A stretch of 64,000 bases of DNA from positions 56,759 to 120,758 of the forward strand of contig CAJJDA010000002.1 in NCBI GenBank assembly GCA_905182855.1, in the 5' to 3' direction. Under the pieces are notes generated by a model that worked only from the letters and a program-made list of their open reading frames with translations, made no database searches and was not told the DNA's origin. Positions 1-10,889 of the stretch are shown piece by piece (the first letter of the stretch is position 1; every line of letters starts with the position of its first letter). The stretch is from a gamma proteobacterium HTCC2207 (GTDB lineage Bacteria; Pseudomonadota; Gammaproteobacteria; Pseudomonadales; Porticoccaceae). A program made the translations under genes and the position numbers.

Positions 1-380
1 TCACTACTTGAGTCAGGCTTAATAGCTACTGCATCAAACCTTGCCACAGTATCATTATTATAGTGTTGCCGTTGCATATAGGCCAGACCTGCGGCGGTGA
101 GGCGACCGCATTTCTGTGGTGTAATAGATTCTTCGGCACTACCGAACCTCTCCGATCTGCGGAAACGAACCTCCACGAAAACCAACGTCTGTTGATCTTG
201 CATAATCAAATCAATTTCGCCTCTGCGAGTGCGGAAATTGCGTTGTATCAGCTTTAAACCTTGGGTCTCAAGATAACTGCAGGCCAGGGCCTCAGCATCA
301 GAGCCAGAGAGATGGGACCTGGTGTCTCTGCTGTTGGGTGTCGCTTTAAATTGTCTCCAGCTATCCATAGCGGTATCCAT
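1..380 (-). CDS. yraN: YraN family (UPF0102) endonuclease-like protein, C-terminus cut by window edge
   Basis: Reading the minus strand from an ATG at 380 gives about 126 residues running off the window edge. The family core is visible: a GEIDLI motif near residue 51, then LVFVEVR, FGSAEESI and a conserved Lys (TPQK). This matches the small YraN/UPF0102 proteins, which have a PD-(D/E)XK-nuclease-like fold and no settled function. The family is about 120 residues long, so only a few residues should be missing. The start lies 12 bases after the lpoA stop on the same strand, so the two are probably co-transcribed, as in the usual lpoA-yraN order. I saw no strong ribosome binding site, so coupling to lpoA translation is plausible. 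Confidence 0.88.
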   Translation of the reverse strand, partial: MDTAMDSWRQFKATPNSRDTRSHLSGSDAEALACSYLETQGLKLIQRNFRTRRGEIDLIMQDQQTLVFVEVRFRRSERFGSAEESITPQKCGRLTAAGLAYMQRQHYNNDTVARFDAVAIKPDSSS

Positions 381-392
381 TGCAACTGTTCG

Positions 393-2252
393 TTAAGGTT
401 GAATTTCACCAACCTTGCCGCGCCTAAACTGTGCCCATTTTCCCTGACGCCTGATAATACCCTCTGAAAGTGAGAGCATACCGGTTGCTCCAAATAGGGG
501 TATAGACTGTTTATGACCTAGCTGTTCAATATTCCGATGCAACAAAAAGGCGTCGTAACCCATGGCATAGAACTGTCGGTAGACAATGTGCAGGCGCTCA
601 TCAGGTTGCAGTTCTGTCGCTTGGCTACCAGGCAATGTCCAGGGCATTGCAACAAACTCCACACCAGATAAGTCTCGATTTGGACCCGCCTGCTCAACGC
701 CATTGTAGATGTGAGAGGTGGAATATACTGGAATATCTGAGGCATAAAGGAAATCTAATGCGGGCTTAATCTGCCGGGCCTTCACTGGATAGCCGAGCAT
801 GACGACAAGATCGACATCTTGACGACGTCTTGCAGAAAATTCTATGCGACTATTGATAAAGCGCTTCAGCTGCACACCGCGATCCTCACTCAGGTCAATC
901 TGTAAGGGTTTTTTAAGACGCGTAGTAAAGTCGTTCACGGATGGTCCATAGGGTACGGTCGCCACAATAGTTCCGCCCTTATTTGTCCAATGCTGCCTGA
1001 AAAATTCAGTTGCACGACTACCCCAACCGCTGTCTGGCGCGATTACCACCAACTTACGCATATCATGGCGCCATGCTCGATCAGCGATCTGAATCATCTC
1101 ATCTGTCGGCGACAAGCCAAACTGGAATAGATTTTCAGGCTGCTGCTGCGAAGTCTTATCGCTGCGATTTAGGCTAATGGTGGGAACAGGCAGGGCCGAC
1201 TGGGCTAACAGGGCGTCTACGGCCGATTGCCGCATGGGGCCAATAACCATATCCGCGCCGTCAACAACCGCGGTATTATAAGCGCTCTCGACAGATTGCT
1301 GCGAAGTGTCGTAAATACGAAGACTAGGTAAGTCGCTGTTAGGGTCCGTAAAAAGGTCACCAAACTGATCTAGCAGTTCGTAGTAAGCCACCATAAAGCC
1401 GTCTATAAAACGGTGGCTGGGGACTTCGTACTCATTGAGTAGTGGTAACAGAAGCGCAACCTGCGAGGGGGTTTTGCCATTGCCTAGCTTTTTACTCAGC
1501 GGCAGGGGTGGCCAAAGGGCTGCCGGATGACTTTTCCAGCGCAGCCGCCAGGCCTCAAATTGTTCCCTTTTCGCGTTTTGATTTGTCTGATAATTACGCG
1601 CCAATGCTGCAAGCGAAAGCCAGCCAGCAAATGTTCTGTTTTCGTGATTAGGACTATTTTGCAGGAACGCATAGGGCTGCTGGTTAAGTTGTCGCCAGAT
1701 GCTATTGTGAACTTGGAGGCGCTCCGCCTTCTCCGTGGTAAGTAGAGCAATATCCATCACTAAAATCAAACCCGACTCAACATTGCCCAATGCATAGTGA
1801 GCGGCTGACTGCAGCCTGAGGCTGCGAAGTATTGTAGGTTTAGCGAGGGCCAGGCTGAGATCTTGATAGCGTGGCTGTTTAAACCAACTCAGCGCCTCTA
1901 GCCATTGTCTCAGCATAACGTTCAATTCAGCGGCCAAGTGGCTGTACTCGACGAAAAGGTCGTCAGTCAGATTGTCTGGATTAATCAGTGACAACAACTC
2001 TGAGCTCTGCGATATCTCACCAGCGTTGGAAAATAAAATAGCCGCTTGCAGAATATTGCTATCAGATTGATCAGCTAATTGAGATTGACTGAGAATACTG
2101 ATTGTTGCAGTGGTCGACGACGTATCTGTAGGATCGTCGTTAGGCGTGATGGGAAACCTGCCGTCTCCCATCGTTGCAGTTGGCGCACAGCCACTAAGAA
2201 AGGCTAAGATACACCCAGTGACAGTAATCATACATAGAGCTTTTATATTCAT
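393..2252 (-). CDS. lpoA: LpoA/LppC family outer-membrane lipoprotein, penicillin-binding protein activator
   Basis: The protein has 619 residues and begins with a lipoprotein signal peptide whose lipobox LSGC places the acylated Cys at 22. In the family, the N-terminal TPR-like half and the C-terminal periplasmic-binding-protein-like half bridge from the outer membrane to PBP1A and stimulate peptidoglycan synthesis. Here the C-terminal part carries the typical [12 protein letters not shown] and [10 protein letters not shown] stretches. It is somewhat shorter than the E. coli protein (678). It is transcribed divergently from rsmI with overlapping start codons and is followed by yraN, the standard gammaproteobacterial neighbourhood. 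An alternative start at Met8 would remove the only positive charge of the signal peptide, so Met1 is preferred. Confidence 0.93.
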   Translation of the reverse strand: MNIKALCMITVTGCILAFLSGCAPTATMGDGRFPITPNDDPTDTSSTTATISILSQSQLADQSDSNILQAAILFSNAGEISQSSELLSLINPDNLTDDLFVEYSHLAAELNVMLRQWLEALSWFKQPRYQDLSLALAKPTILRSLRLQSAAHYALGNVESGLILVMDIALLTTEKAERLQVHNSIWRQLNQQPYAFLQNSPNHENRTFAGWLSLAALARNYQTNQNAKREQFEAWRLRWKSHPAALWPPLPLSKKLGNGKTPSQVALLLPLLNEYEVPSHRFIDGFMVAYYELLDQFGDLFTDPNSDLPSLRIYDTSQQSVESAYNTAVVDGADMVIGPMRQSAVDALLAQSALPVPTISLNRSDKTSQQQPENLFQFGLSPTDEMIQIADRAWRHDMRKLVVIAPDSGWGSRATEFFRQHWTNKGGTIVATVPYGPSVNDFTTRLKKPLQIDLSEDRGVQLKRFINSRIEFSARRRQDVDLVVMLGYPVKARQIKPALDFLYASDIPVYSTSHIYNGVEQAGPNRDLSGVEFVAMPWTLPGSQATELQPDERLHIVYRQFYAMGYDAFLLHRNIEQLGHKQSIPLFGATGMLSLSEGIIRRQGKWAQFRRGKVGEIQP

Positions 2253-3098
2253 GAATTCAAATCAATCCGGTACGTTGTATATCGTTGCCACACCCATTGG
2301 CAATCTGGGGGATATGGTACCCCGTGCAGTCGAGACTCTCCAGAACGTGAGTGTAATAGCCTGCGAAGATACTCGCCACAGCAAAAAGCTTCTCGAATTT
2401 TCAGTATAGACACACCTTGCATCGCTTATCATGATCATACGGACAAAAAATCCAGTTACAACATACTTAAGCGACTTCGTGCAGGGGATGACGTTGCTTT
2501 AATATCTGATGCCGGAACGCCTTTAATTTCAGATCCGGGTTATCGACTGGTATCTGAGGCACGTCATCAGGGTTATCGGGTCATGCCAATACCTGGAGCC
2601 TGCGCCGTGACTGCCGCACTCTGTATTTCAGGGCTACCCACTGACAGATTTAAGTTTATTGGATTCCTCCCAGCCAAAAGTAGTCAGCGCAAGGCGACCC
2701 TAGTAAATTATAAAGCCGATATAGAAACGATTGTCTGCTATGAGGCCCCCCACCGTATCGTTGAGACCCTCAGTGATATGGTGGACGTTTTAGGGACTGA
2801 TCGACCGGCGTTTATGGCACGAGAAATCAGTAAAACCTTTGAAACACATTTGCACGGTAGCCTGCAGGAACTATTAGAACAGGTAAAGGCCGATAGCAAT
2901 CAGCAGCGCGGCGAGATTGTCTTAGTGATTGCCGGTGATGCGGGTCTCGAAGACTCGGTATCGGTAGGCGCAGAGAAAGTGCTGAGATTACTTTTGCAAG
3001 AACTGCCCATCACTAAAGCTGCCTCTATCGCCGCCAAAATAACCGGCGGCGACAAGAAGCAGCTTTATCAGTTGGCCCTAGCCCTGCAGGGAAAATAA
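2251..3098 (+). CDS. rsmI: 16S rRNA (cytidine1402-2'-O)-methyltransferase, single-base frameshift
   Basis: RsmI methylates the ribose of C1402 in 16S rRNA using S-adenosylmethionine. The N-terminal part reads [13 protein letters not shown] and [11 protein letters not shown] before a stop at 2407-2409. The next frame continues with [24 protein letters not shown] and FIGFLPAKS. Adding one T to the T-run at 2398-2401 joins the two halves without a gap relative to the E. coli protein and gives 282 residues (E. coli 286). This points to a homopolymer sequencing deletion. The ATG overlaps the divergent lpoA ATG in the tetramer CATG. The stop codon directly abuts that of the convergent maeB. Confidence 0.92.
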
Positions 3099-5369
3099 CT
3101 ATTTGGCAGCCTGAATATCAGCAACGGTCAATGCCGTCATATTGAATATACCTCTAGATGAGACTGAGGGGATGACGATATGTGCCGGTTTGCTGAAGCC
3201 ATTGATAAAGGGCCCGATCAGAAGCGCATCGGTGAGGGAGCGTATCAGGCCCATGGCAATATTTGCAGCATCCAAATTGGGCAGCACCAGCACATTGGCG
3301 CGCCCCGAGATATTGGCTTCCGCATAAACCGTATCACGCAGCTTTGGGTTCAGTGCGCTTAAGACATGCATTTCACCGTCAATCTGCAGGTCTGGATATG
3401 TCTCGCGCAGCACCTCAGCGGCTTTGCGTACCTTTCTCGCTGAAGGGTTATTTGATGTGCCAAAGTTCGAGTGAGACAGCAGGGCAACCTTGGGCTCAAT
3501 ACCAAAACGCTTAACCAGTTCAATACTAGCCTCAGCAATCTTGGCCAATTCCTCCGCAGTTGGGTCCAAATTCATGGCGGTATCCGCTAGGAATAATGGA
3601 CCCTCAGGTAATAACAGCATCGCCACAGACGACACCAATTGAGTTTTATCTTTAGGGCCTAGCAGTTGCATAATTTCTCGAAGATGGAAATCAAAGCGAC
3701 CGACTTTGCCACAAATAAGTCCGTCAGCCTCGCCACGAGCAACCATTACTGCGGCTACTGCCGTATTGTCGTCATGCATGATCTTACGTGCTGCAGCGAC
3801 CGACACGCCATTGCGACCAACCAATTTGTGGTAAAAAGCCGCATACTCTTCAAATTTCTCATTGCGGTCGGGATTGAGTATCTCCACATCTTTATCTAGG
3901 TTAATTCTCAACCCAAGGCGTTCAATTTTCATTTCGATACGGTCGCGACGGCCAATTAAAATAGGCGTCGCAATCTTTTCATCGAGTACGGCCTGAATGG
4001 CTATTAAAACATCGTCGTTATCGCCTTCGGCATAGACAATTTTAGCCGGTGCTTTTTTAGCCAGTTCAATAATCGGTTGCATAAAAAGACCGGCCTGATT
4101 AACGAACTCATGTAGAGTTTGGCGATAGGCTTCTAGATCTTCGATTGGGCGAGTTGCAACACCGCTTGCCATAGCAGCTTTCACCACGGCCATAGGAACC
4201 ACTTCAATTAGGCGAGGGTCGAAGGCCTTAGGAATCAGATAATCAGGGCCAAATCTAAGTTTCTCATCGGCGTAAGCCGCAGCGACCACATCAGAGGTTT
4301 CCATAGTGGCCAGATCGGCAATCGCCTTTACCGCGGCCATCTTCATTTCTTCATTGATAGTCGACGCGCCACAGTCCAGTGCCCCGCGAAAAATAAACGG
4401 AAAGCACAGAACATTATTGACCTGGTTAGGGTAATCAGAGCGCCCAGTGGCAATAATAGCGTCCGGGCGAGCCGCTATAGCTTCTTCAGGCATGATTTCT
4501 GGAATCGGATTGGACATGGCCAAAATGATCGGTTTCTCACCCATCTTTTTCAGTAGTTCGCCAGACAGCACGCCGGGCCCAGATAGCCCCATAAATAGAT
4601 CGGCGCCTTCAATAGCGTCTTCAATGGTACGATCACTGGTCTCAATGGCATAGCCTTCTTTCCATGGATTCATGCCGTCTTTGCGACCCGCATAAATAAC
4701 CCCAGTGCGGTCGATCATACGCACATTTTTCTTTTGTAACCCCATGCTTACCAATAGGTCGACGCACGCAATACTAGCGGCTCCAGCACCGGAAACCACA
4801 AGTTTTACATCTTCAAATTTCTTATCGACGACCCGTAGACCGTTGTAAATGGCAGCGGCTGCAACAATCGCGGTACCGTGTTGATCATCATGAAATACCG
4901 GAATTTTCATACGTTTCCGAAGTTTCTCTTCCACCATAAAACATTCGGGTGCCTTGATGTCCTCTAGGTTAATACCGCCAAATGTGGGCTCTAATGAAGC
5001 GATAATATCGACTAACTTATCGACATCAGTTTCATCAATTTCAATATCGAACACATCAATATTGGCGAACTTTTTAAACAGCACTGCCTTGCCTTCCATA
5101 ACCGGCTTGGAGGCCAGAGGACCGATATTACCCAGACCTAGAACCGCCGTGCCATTAGTAATTACCGCCACTAAATTGCCCCTAGCAGTTACCGAAGCCA
5201 CCTCGGTAGGGTTTTCTACAATCAGCTCGCAGGCATAAGCGACACCGGGGGAGTAGGCTAAAGACAGATCTCTTTTATTAACTAGCGGTTTAGTGGGTCT
5301 GATTTCTAGCTTCCCAGGAACCGGGTGGGTATGGTATTTGAGAGCACTCTCTTTAAATGAATCGGTCAT
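3099..5369 (-). CDS. maeB: NADP-dependent malic enzyme, phosphotransacetylase-fused (MaeB type)
   Basis: The 756-residue protein has two parts. The first roughly 420 residues are malic enzyme: the YSPGVAYAC region, FHDDQHGTA, and the nucleotide-binding stretch [12 protein letters not shown]. The remaining C-terminal third resembles phosphate acetyl/butyryltransferase, with LLSHSNFG and [12 protein letters not shown]. The length is typical for MaeB. The enzyme decarboxylates malate to pyruvate with NADP in the cytoplasm. In studied homologues the C-terminal domain is thought to sense acetyl-CoA rather than catalyse transfer. The gene is monocistronic, convergent with rsmI, and preceded by a long spacer. 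Confidence 0.96.
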   Translation of the reverse strand: MTDSFKESALKYHTHPVPGKLEIRPTKPLVNKRDLSLAYSPGVAYACELIVENPTEVASVTARGNLVAVITNGTAVLGLGNIGPLASKPVMEGKAVLFKKFANIDVFDIEIDETDVDKLVDIIASLEPTFGGINLEDIKAPECFMVEEKLRKRMKIPVFHDDQHGTAIVAAAAIYNGLRVVDKKFEDVKLVVSGAGAASIACVDLLVSMGLQKKNVRMIDRTGVIYAGRKDGMNPWKEGYAIETSDRTIEDAIEGADLFMGLSGPGVLSGELLKKMGEKPIILAMSNPIPEIMPEEAIAARPDAIIATGRSDYPNQVNNVLCFPFIFRGALDCGASTINEEMKMAAVKAIADLATMETSDVVAAAYADEKLRFGPDYLIPKAFDPRLIEVVPMAVVKAAMASGVATRPIEDLEAYRQTLHEFVNQAGLFMQPIIELAKKAPAKIVYAEGDNDDVLIAIQAVLDEKIATPILIGRRDRIEMKIERLGLRINLDKDVEILNPDRNEKFEEYAAFYHKLVGRNGVSVAAARKIMHDDNTAVAAVMVARGEADGLICGKVGRFDFHLREIMQLLGPKDKTQLVSSVAMLLLPEGPLFLADTAMNLDPTAEELAKIAEASIELVKRFGIEPKVALLSHSNFGTSNNPSARKVRKAAEVLRETYPDLQIDGEMHVLSALNPKLRDTVYAEANISGRANVLVLPNLDAANIAMGLIRSLTDALLIGPFINGFSKPAHIVIPSVSSRGIFNMTALTVADIQAAK

Positions 5370-5991
5370 GAACTTTTCTCTGTTAGATAAGGCGATTTCA
5401 AGGACGGAATTTTACGCTCCTAAGGGACAAATAGCTATGCGCCTAGAGTTTACTACGGCGACAACGGCCATTCGAAAAAGTACCAAAATGTCATCCGCCA
5501 TAGCCCCGGACTAATAATGATTGTATAGCCCAAAATTGCTACTGGCGCTGTCGTTCCGGCCACTTCAGAAATCGCTCATTCTACGGCGAATAACACAGAT
5601 ATTTTCCATCTAGGTCTAATCTCGGCAATACTTGCGGTTGCTGGTAGCACTTGGGTCAACTCTGGCCAAACCCTCTAGGCAAGTTTCTATGGCTCATGTG
5701 GCGGAGTAATTAGGGGCTATCAGTATCTGGTGTTCATCAATGGGTGCAAATCTGCCATTAGCGGCTAAGCTTTGTTGGGGAGTTCACTTTACTGCGGCGT
5801 GCCGCATGCACAGTCTTCTTTAGAATCAGTGGATTGGTGGACGCTGGTTACACTGCCCCGACATATCGCCATTACCAAAGCATTCAAGTACACTCCGTCT
5901 CCCATACTGCCTGTAGTGACAGATAAAACCAGTTTAGTTGTCTGACCGAGACAGGGTACGACATGGCAAATTCAATGATAGGAGATGTATT
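5370..5991. other. Long spacer between maeB and the symporter gene, no intact gene
   Basis: This roughly 620-base stretch holds the divergent control regions of maeB and the symporter gene. No frame gives a convincing complete gene. The plus strand is open for about 50 codons ending at the TAG at 5677-5679, with a protein-like composition including a hydrophobic ISAILAVAG segment. The minus strand is open for about 50 codons from about 5930. I could not match either to a family. Both could be chance openings or remnants of a decayed gene. Confidence 0.5.
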
Positions 5992-7422
5992 GTGGAAGCA
6001 TTTGTAGGGCAACTTAACGGTATTATTTGGAGTGATGCGCTAATTTGTCTTTGCCTGGGTGCAGGACTGTATTTTTCGATACGTACGAGGTTTTTGCAGG
6101 TGCGACATTTTGGCCACATGATAAAGCTGATGTTTGAAGGCACCAGTTCTCCGTCAGGGATCTCTTCGTTTCAGGCTTTGACTATGTCTCTCTCTGGACG
6201 GATTGGTACTGGCAACATCGCAGGTGTTGCCACCGCCATTGCGATGGGTGGGCCGGGGGCTGTTTTCTGGATGTGGATGGTTGCCTTTTTGGGCGCCTCT
6301 ACCGCGTATATTGAAGCTACGTTGGCGCAGATATATAAAGAAAAAGATCAGAACGGCCTATATCGTGGTGGCCCAGCTTACTATATCGAAAAAGCTATGG
6401 GACAGAAGTGGTACGCCACATTATTCTCAGTGGCTACCATTATTGCCATGGGCTTTTGCCTCCCGGGCATTCAAGCGAACAGTATTGTGGGCGCTATGGA
6501 AAACGCCTGGAGCATACCGCCAGTAGCCACTGTCGTATTTCTCTGTGTCAGTCTCGCCCTTATCGTTTTTGGGGGTGTTAAGCGGATTGCCCGCTTCGCT
6601 CAGGTGGCCGTACCGGGCATGGCGGTGGGCTATATCCTTATTGCGCTACTAGTGATTGTCGCCAATATAGACATGGTGCCTGCCATGGTTAAACTTATTT
6701 TTAATAGCGCCTTTGGTCTAGAGGCGGGTTACGGCGCGATTATTGGTATGGCGGTGCAGTGGGGCGTTAAGCGTGGTGTTTACTCTAATGAAGCAGGGCA
6801 GGGAAGCTCACCCCATGCTGCGGCTGCGGCAGAAGTGTCGCATCCAGCTAAGCAGGGTTTGGTGCAGGCATTTTCAGTTTATATAGACACATTGCTTATC
6901 TGTACCGCAACTGCATTTATGATTCTTCTGACCGGGCTTTACAACGTACAGGGTGTTGACGGCGGCATGCTCTACATGGGACTCGCGGGTGTTGAAGCGG
7001 GCCCAGCTTATGTTCAGGCATCATTCGATACGGTTCTGCCGGGATATGGCAGTGGTATTTTGGCTATCTCATTATTGTTCTTTGCCTTTACTACGATTCT
7101 TGCCTACTACTATATTGCCGAAACCAACGTTATGTACATCAACCGAAAAATGCATCGTGCCTGGTTGGTGTTCGCTCTTAAAGTGCTTGTGTTGTCATCG
7201 GTGGTCTACGGTGGGCTGAAAACGGCCGCGGTTGCATGGGCGCTAGGTGATGTGGGTGTGGGGCTGATGGCTTGGTTAAATATTGTGGCTATTTTGATTC
7301 TGCAGCGGCCGGCATTACTGGCATTAGATGATTATGAAGCGCAGCTTAAAAAAGGCTTAGATCCAGTGTTTGATCCAATCAAGGCCGGTATTGAAAAGGC
7401 TGATTTCTGGCTGACCAAGTAG
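5992..7422 (+). CDS. Alanine/glycine:cation symporter family (AGCS) transporter
   Basis: The 476-residue inner-membrane protein has the AGCS signature near residue 60 (SLSGRIGTGNIAGVA), the YRGGPAYYIEKAMG segment and SNEAGQGSSPHAAAAA, with about ten hydrophobic helices. Members import alanine or glycine with sodium. The start is GTG 5992 because AGGAG at 5980-5984 sits seven bases upstream; a TTG 18 codons earlier is also in frame but has no such site. The commonest family motif is LSGTVGTGNIAGV, so SGRIG is a small variant. The gene stands alone and is convergent with rnt. The exact substrate cannot be read from sequence. Confidence 0.93.
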   Translation: MEAFVGQLNGIIWSDALICLCLGAGLYFSIRTRFLQVRHFGHMIKLMFEGTSSPSGISSFQALTMSLSGRIGTGNIAGVATAIAMGGPGAVFWMWMVAFLGASTAYIEATLAQIYKEKDQNGLYRGGPAYYIEKAMGQKWYATLFSVATIIAMGFCLPGIQANSIVGAMENAWSIPPVATVVFLCVSLALIVFGGVKRIARFAQVAVPGMAVGYILIALLVIVANIDMVPAMVKLIFNSAFGLEAGYGAIIGMAVQWGVKRGVYSNEAGQGSSPHAAAAAEVSHPAKQGLVQAFSVYIDTLLICTATAFMILLTGLYNVQGVDGGMLYMGLAGVEAGPAYVQASFDTVLPGYGSGILAISLLFFAFTTILAYYYIAETNVMYINRKMHRAWLVFALKVLVLSSVVYGGLKTAAVAWALGDVGVGLMAWLNIVAILILQRPALLALDDYEAQLKKGLDPVFDPIKAGIEKADFWLTK

Positions 7423-7432
7423 CGGGTCGAGC

Positions 7433-8104
7433 CTAGGGCTGGTCGCTTTGCAAAGGCCAGCCACCCAGTTCTTTCCATCGATTGACGATTTTGCAATACA
7501 ACTCAGCGGTCTTAACCGTGTCATACAAGGCACTATGAGCAGCGCGATTATCGAAGGCTATGTCTGCTGCAGCGCAGGCTTTGGCTAAAACTGTCTGTCC
7601 ATAGGTCAAGCCCGCTAAGCTTGCCGTATCAAAACATGAAAAGGGATGAAAAGGGCTGCGCTTGATCTGGTTACGACCAATGGCTGCATTGACAAAGCCA
7701 AGATCAAAATGGGCATTGTGCGCCACCATGATTGCGCGAGTGCACCCAGAGTCTGAGACTTCGCGGCGAATGGGCTGAAATAATTCACGTAGAGCCTCAC
7801 CTTCGTCTTCCATCATACGATTCGGGTCGTAGAGGTCGATGCCAGTAAACTCTAAAGCCGCCTGATCGATATTTAATCCAGGGAATGGCTCGATATTTTT
7901 ACTTAAGCTCTCTTTAATCTGAATGTTACCGCGAAAATCCATCTCTAAGATAACCACCGCAATTTCAAGTAGCGCATCTTTGCGGGAGTCAAAACCCCCT
8001 GTTTCAACGTCGACAACGACCGGTAAAAAACCACGAAACCTTGTGGCCATTTTTGAGGGCGAAAGAAGTTCTTCAGGCATTTCCATTAAAGGCTCAATTT
8101 CCAA
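7433..8104 (-). CDS. rnt: Ribonuclease T
   Basis: RNase T is a DEDDh 3'-5' exonuclease that trims tRNA CCA ends and matures the 3' ends of stable RNAs. The catalytic set is visible: D32 and E34 in VDVETGG, Asp in HNAHFDLGFV, and His/Asp in HSALYDTVKTAEL. The length of 223 is normal. The start at 8104 overlaps the end of pyrC by 19 bases, so translational coupling is likely. Internal starts at Met9 or Met19 would remove the overlap without harming the fold, so the start is uncertain. The pyrC-rnt order is common in Pseudomonas-like genomes. Confidence 0.95.
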   Translation of the reverse strand: MEIEPLMEMPEELLSPSKMATRFRGFLPVVVDVETGGFDSRKDALLEIAVVILEMDFRGNIQIKESLSKNIEPFPGLNIDQAALEFTGIDLYDPNRMMEDEGEALRELFQPIRREVSDSGCTRAIMVAHNAHFDLGFVNAAIGRNQIKRSPFHPFSCFDTASLAGLTYGQTVLAKACAAADIAFDNRAAHSALYDTVKTAELYCKIVNRWKELGGWPLQSDQP

Positions 8105-9120
8105 TTTAGGGTGGTACCCGCAGCAAGGGGAATTAACTGCGAATTATCAAAGGCAACTGCCATCGGCAGCTGCCAAGGCTCACGCTTGAGTAGGATAGAG
8201 TGACTACTATAAGGGAGGCTGTAAAAATCAGGTCCATTCTTGCTGGCAAATACCTCGAGTTTGTCGAGTGCGCCGGCCTGGTCAAACACTTCAGCATATA
8301 GTTCAATCGCCGCATGATGGCTGAAGCAGCCGGCACAGCCGCAGGCACTCTCTTTTCTACCCTGTATATGAGGGGCCGAATCGGTACCCAAAAAGAATTT
8401 TTTATTGCCGCTAGTGGCAGCCGCGATTAAAGCTTGCTGATGGATATCACGCTTTAGAATCGGCAGGCAAAACAGATGCGGACGAATACCGCCCACCAGC
8501 ATGTGGTTACGGTTATACAGAAGGTGCTGTGGCGTGATCGTGGCGGCGATGTTGTCGCCGCCACTGAGCACAAAATCGACAGCCTGTTGAGTGGTTATGT
8601 GCTCGAAAATAATGTTAAGCCGGGGGTAATGCTGCACCAAACTGCGCAGATGACGTTCTATAAACACCGCTTCGCGATCAAAGATATCTGTGTCATCGGA
8701 CGTTACTTCGCCGTGTAATTGGAGCACCATGCCCACCTCTTGCATGGTCTCCAGAACCTCATGCAGCTTATTCAGATCAGTGACCCCTGAGTCCGAATTG
8801 GTAGTGGCGCCAGCGGGATAATACTTACAGCCATAAATAAAACCACATTCCTTGGCAGCGCGAATTTCGTCTGGGGAGGTATTGTCAGTTAAATAGAGAA
8901 CCATCAGCGGCTGCCAATTTGAATTCTTAGGACGCTGGGCTAGGATACGTTCTCTATAGGCTGCTGCCCGCGCAACTGTCGTGGTAGGAGGCGTCAGATT
9001 GGGCATAATAATGCCACGACCAAATCCGCGCGCTGCAGCGGGCACGGTGGTCTTGAGCGCCTCATCATCGCGCAGATGCAGATGCCAGTCATCAGGTTGG
9101 ATAATGCTAAGTTGGTCCAT
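8086..9120 (-). CDS. pyrC: Dihydroorotase (PyrC type)
   Basis: Dihydroorotase closes carbamoyl-aspartate to dihydroorotate in pyrimidine synthesis. The 344-residue amidohydrolase shows the metal motif DWHLHLRD (H13, H15), the lysine that becomes carboxylated in CKYYPAGAT, the metal histidines in LQLHGE and FEHIT, and the catalytic Asp in LGTDSAPH. The length matches the short class-II PyrC enzymes. The gene leads a two-gene unit with rnt and faces a 385-base spacer shared with divergent argG. Confidence 0.97.
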   Translation of the reverse strand: MDQLSIIQPDDWHLHLRDDEALKTTVPAAARGFGRGIIMPNLTPPTTTVARAAAYRERILAQRPKNSNWQPLMVLYLTDNTSPDEIRAAKECGFIYGCKYYPAGATTNSDSGVTDLNKLHEVLETMQEVGMVLQLHGEVTSDDTDIFDREAVFIERHLRSLVQHYPRLNIIFEHITTQQAVDFVLSGGDNIAATITPQHLLYNRNHMLVGGIRPHLFCLPILKRDIHQQALIAAATSGNKKFFLGTDSAPHIQGRKESACGCAGCFSHHAAIELYAEVFDQAGALDKLEVFASKNGPDFYSLPYSSHSILLKREPWQLPMAVAFDNSQLIPLAAGTTLNWKLSL

Positions 9121-9505
9121 TAAAATCTGTCCTTGGTCGAGAATTTAATGCTACCGGAAACGGTGCCGTCATACGAGTATTAGTCGAAAAATATGGACGC
9201 ATAAGGTGATCTGTATTCATTATAGGCCCCAGCATGCCTGCAAGGCGCGTCGTCTGGGCTCCCTAAGCTTGAGTGTATCTTTGCCGGTGACAGATTTGCC
9301 CGCATGCTAGTGCCCTTCTCGAAGCGCTATACAGCGGCTCTGAAGTTCATTACGGCTCGAACAAAGCGCAGGAGTCTGAGAGATTAGCTAATGAAGCCTA
9401 TCGGGAATCTGAGTCCTAAGCGAATACTGGCCACAACTAATACTAAATTTATTCCTGTTAGGGTAAAATCCGCGCCTGTGTTAACCCAGCAAAGGACTTT
9501 GTAAC
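9121..9505. other. Divergent pyrC/argG spacer, promoter region without an intact gene
   Basis: No complete gene is visible. A plus-strand stretch of about 38 codons ending at the TAA near 9420 has a charged, helix-like composition (SNKAQESERLANEAYRES) but starts just after an in-frame stop and has no start or ribosome site. It could be a remnant or chance. A TAAAAT hexamer near 9463 could serve as the argG -10 element, but no good -35 accompanies it. No tRNA or terminator was recognised. Confidence 0.4.
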
Positions 9506-10723
9506 GTGTCATCAGTCAAAAAAGTAGTTTTAGCTTATTCGGGCGGCTTAGATACCTCGGTCATTGTTAAATGGCTGCAGGAAGAATATCACTGCGAAGT
9601 GGTTACCTTTACCGCTGATATTGGTCAGGGCGAGGAAGTTGCCCCGGCTCGCGCCAAGGCCGAAGCGCTGGGCGTTAAAGAGATATATATTGATGATTTG
9701 CGTGAGGAGTACGCTCGGGACTTTGTCTTTCCTATGTTTCGCGCCAATACTATTTATGAGGGCGAGTATCTGTTGGGGACATCCATTGCCCGCCCACTGA
9801 TTGCCAAGCGTCTTATTGAAATAGCCAATGAGACAGGTGCCGACACTATTTCTCATGGTGCCACGGGCAAGGGTAATGATCAGGTACGTTTTGAACTGGG
9901 TGCCTATGCGCTCAAGCCAGGCATTAAAGTGATTGCGCCATGGCGCGAGTGGGATCTGAATTCAAGAGACAAATTAATGGAATACTGCGAAACGCACAGT
10001 ATTCCGGTGGAGATGAAGCGGGGTACAAAATCACCCTTCTCTATGGATGCCAACCTCCTGCATATCTCCTATGAAGGTGGCAATTTGGAGGATCCTTGGT
10101 CAGAAGCTGAAGATGACATGTGGCGTTGGACAGTGTCACCAGAAGAAGCACCCGACAAAGCAACCTACATGAATATCCGCTACTTGAAGGGAGATATTGT
10201 GGCTATTGATGGAGAAGCAATGAGCGCAGCGACTGTCATCGAATACTTAAACGAAGTCGCCGGTGCCAATGGCGTGGGGCGCTTGGATATTGTGGAAAAC
10301 CGCTATGTCGGCATGAAGTCTCGCGGCTGTTATGAAACGCCAGCAGGCACTGTAATGATGAAAGCGCATCGGGCGATTGAGTCGATAACACTGGATCGTG
10401 AAGTGGCGCATATGAAAGATGAGCTGATGCCTAAATATGCCAAGCTGATTTATAATGGCTACTGGTGGGCGCCTGAGCGCATCATGTTGCAAACTGCCAT
10501 TGACCAGACTCAAGACGTGGTCAACGGTGAAGTGCGCATTAAGCTTTATAAGGGCAATGTCATTGTGGTGGGCCGCAAGTCAGATACTGATAGTCTGTTT
10601 GATTCCAATATTGCTACCTTTGATGATGATGGCGGTGCCTACAACCAGGCCGATGCCGAAGGCTTTATTAAGTTGAATGCACTGCGGTTGCGTATTGCGG
10701 CAAATCGCGGGCGCGAACTGTGA
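9506..10723 (+). CDS. argG: Argininosuccinate synthase
   Basis: The enzyme joins citrulline and aspartate using ATP in arginine biosynthesis. The 405-residue product begins with the PP-loop AYSGGLDTS (about residues 9-17), followed by [10 protein letters not shown] and the [11 protein letters not shown] segment typical of the short ArgG class. The start is GTG with AAAGGA ten bases upstream. The gene is monocistronic and followed 44 bases later by a strong intrinsic terminator. It carries no lesion. Confidence 0.97.
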   Translation: MSSVKKVVLAYSGGLDTSVIVKWLQEEYHCEVVTFTADIGQGEEVAPARAKAEALGVKEIYIDDLREEYARDFVFPMFRANTIYEGEYLLGTSIARPLIAKRLIEIANETGADTISHGATGKGNDQVRFELGAYALKPGIKVIAPWREWDLNSRDKLMEYCETHSIPVEMKRGTKSPFSMDANLLHISYEGGNLEDPWSEAEDDMWRWTVSPEEAPDKATYMNIRYLKGDIVAIDGEAMSAATVIEYLNEVAGANGVGRLDIVENRYVGMKSRGCYETPAGTVMMKAHRAIESITLDREVAHMKDELMPKYAKLIYNGYWWAPERIMLQTAIDQTQDVVNGEVRIKLYKGNVIVVGRKSDTDSLFDSNIATFDDDGGAYNQADAEGFIKLNALRLRIAANRGREL

Positions 10724-10766
10724 GTCAGTAATTGTTGATCGGCCTACTGCACCGACGTTTAAAGAA

Positions 10767-10796
10767 AGGCTCCCTAAATGTTAGGGGGCCTTTTTT
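10767..10796 (+). terminator. Intrinsic terminator of argG
   Basis: An 11-bp stem (one G-U pair) around AGGCTCCCTAA and TTAGGGGGCCT encloses an ATG loop and runs into TTTTTT. It lies 43 bases after the argG stop. Confidence 0.92.
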
Positions 10797-10889
10797 ATGT
10801 TTATCATAGGGTGCAGATCAGTCTTCAGGGATCAACTGAGATCAATTATTTAGTCTCTACTAGCATCTTAATTCGACTACACTATTGCA

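Noticed and set aside
63..493. Small open frames on both strands at 63-257, 261-467 and 254-493
   Set aside because: They overlap yraN and lpoA, have no family motifs, and the minus-strand yraN frame explains the region.
3142..5514. Several plus-strand open frames opposite maeB
   Set aside because: They are antisense shadows of the strong malic-enzyme coding frame, with no start signals or recognisable domains.
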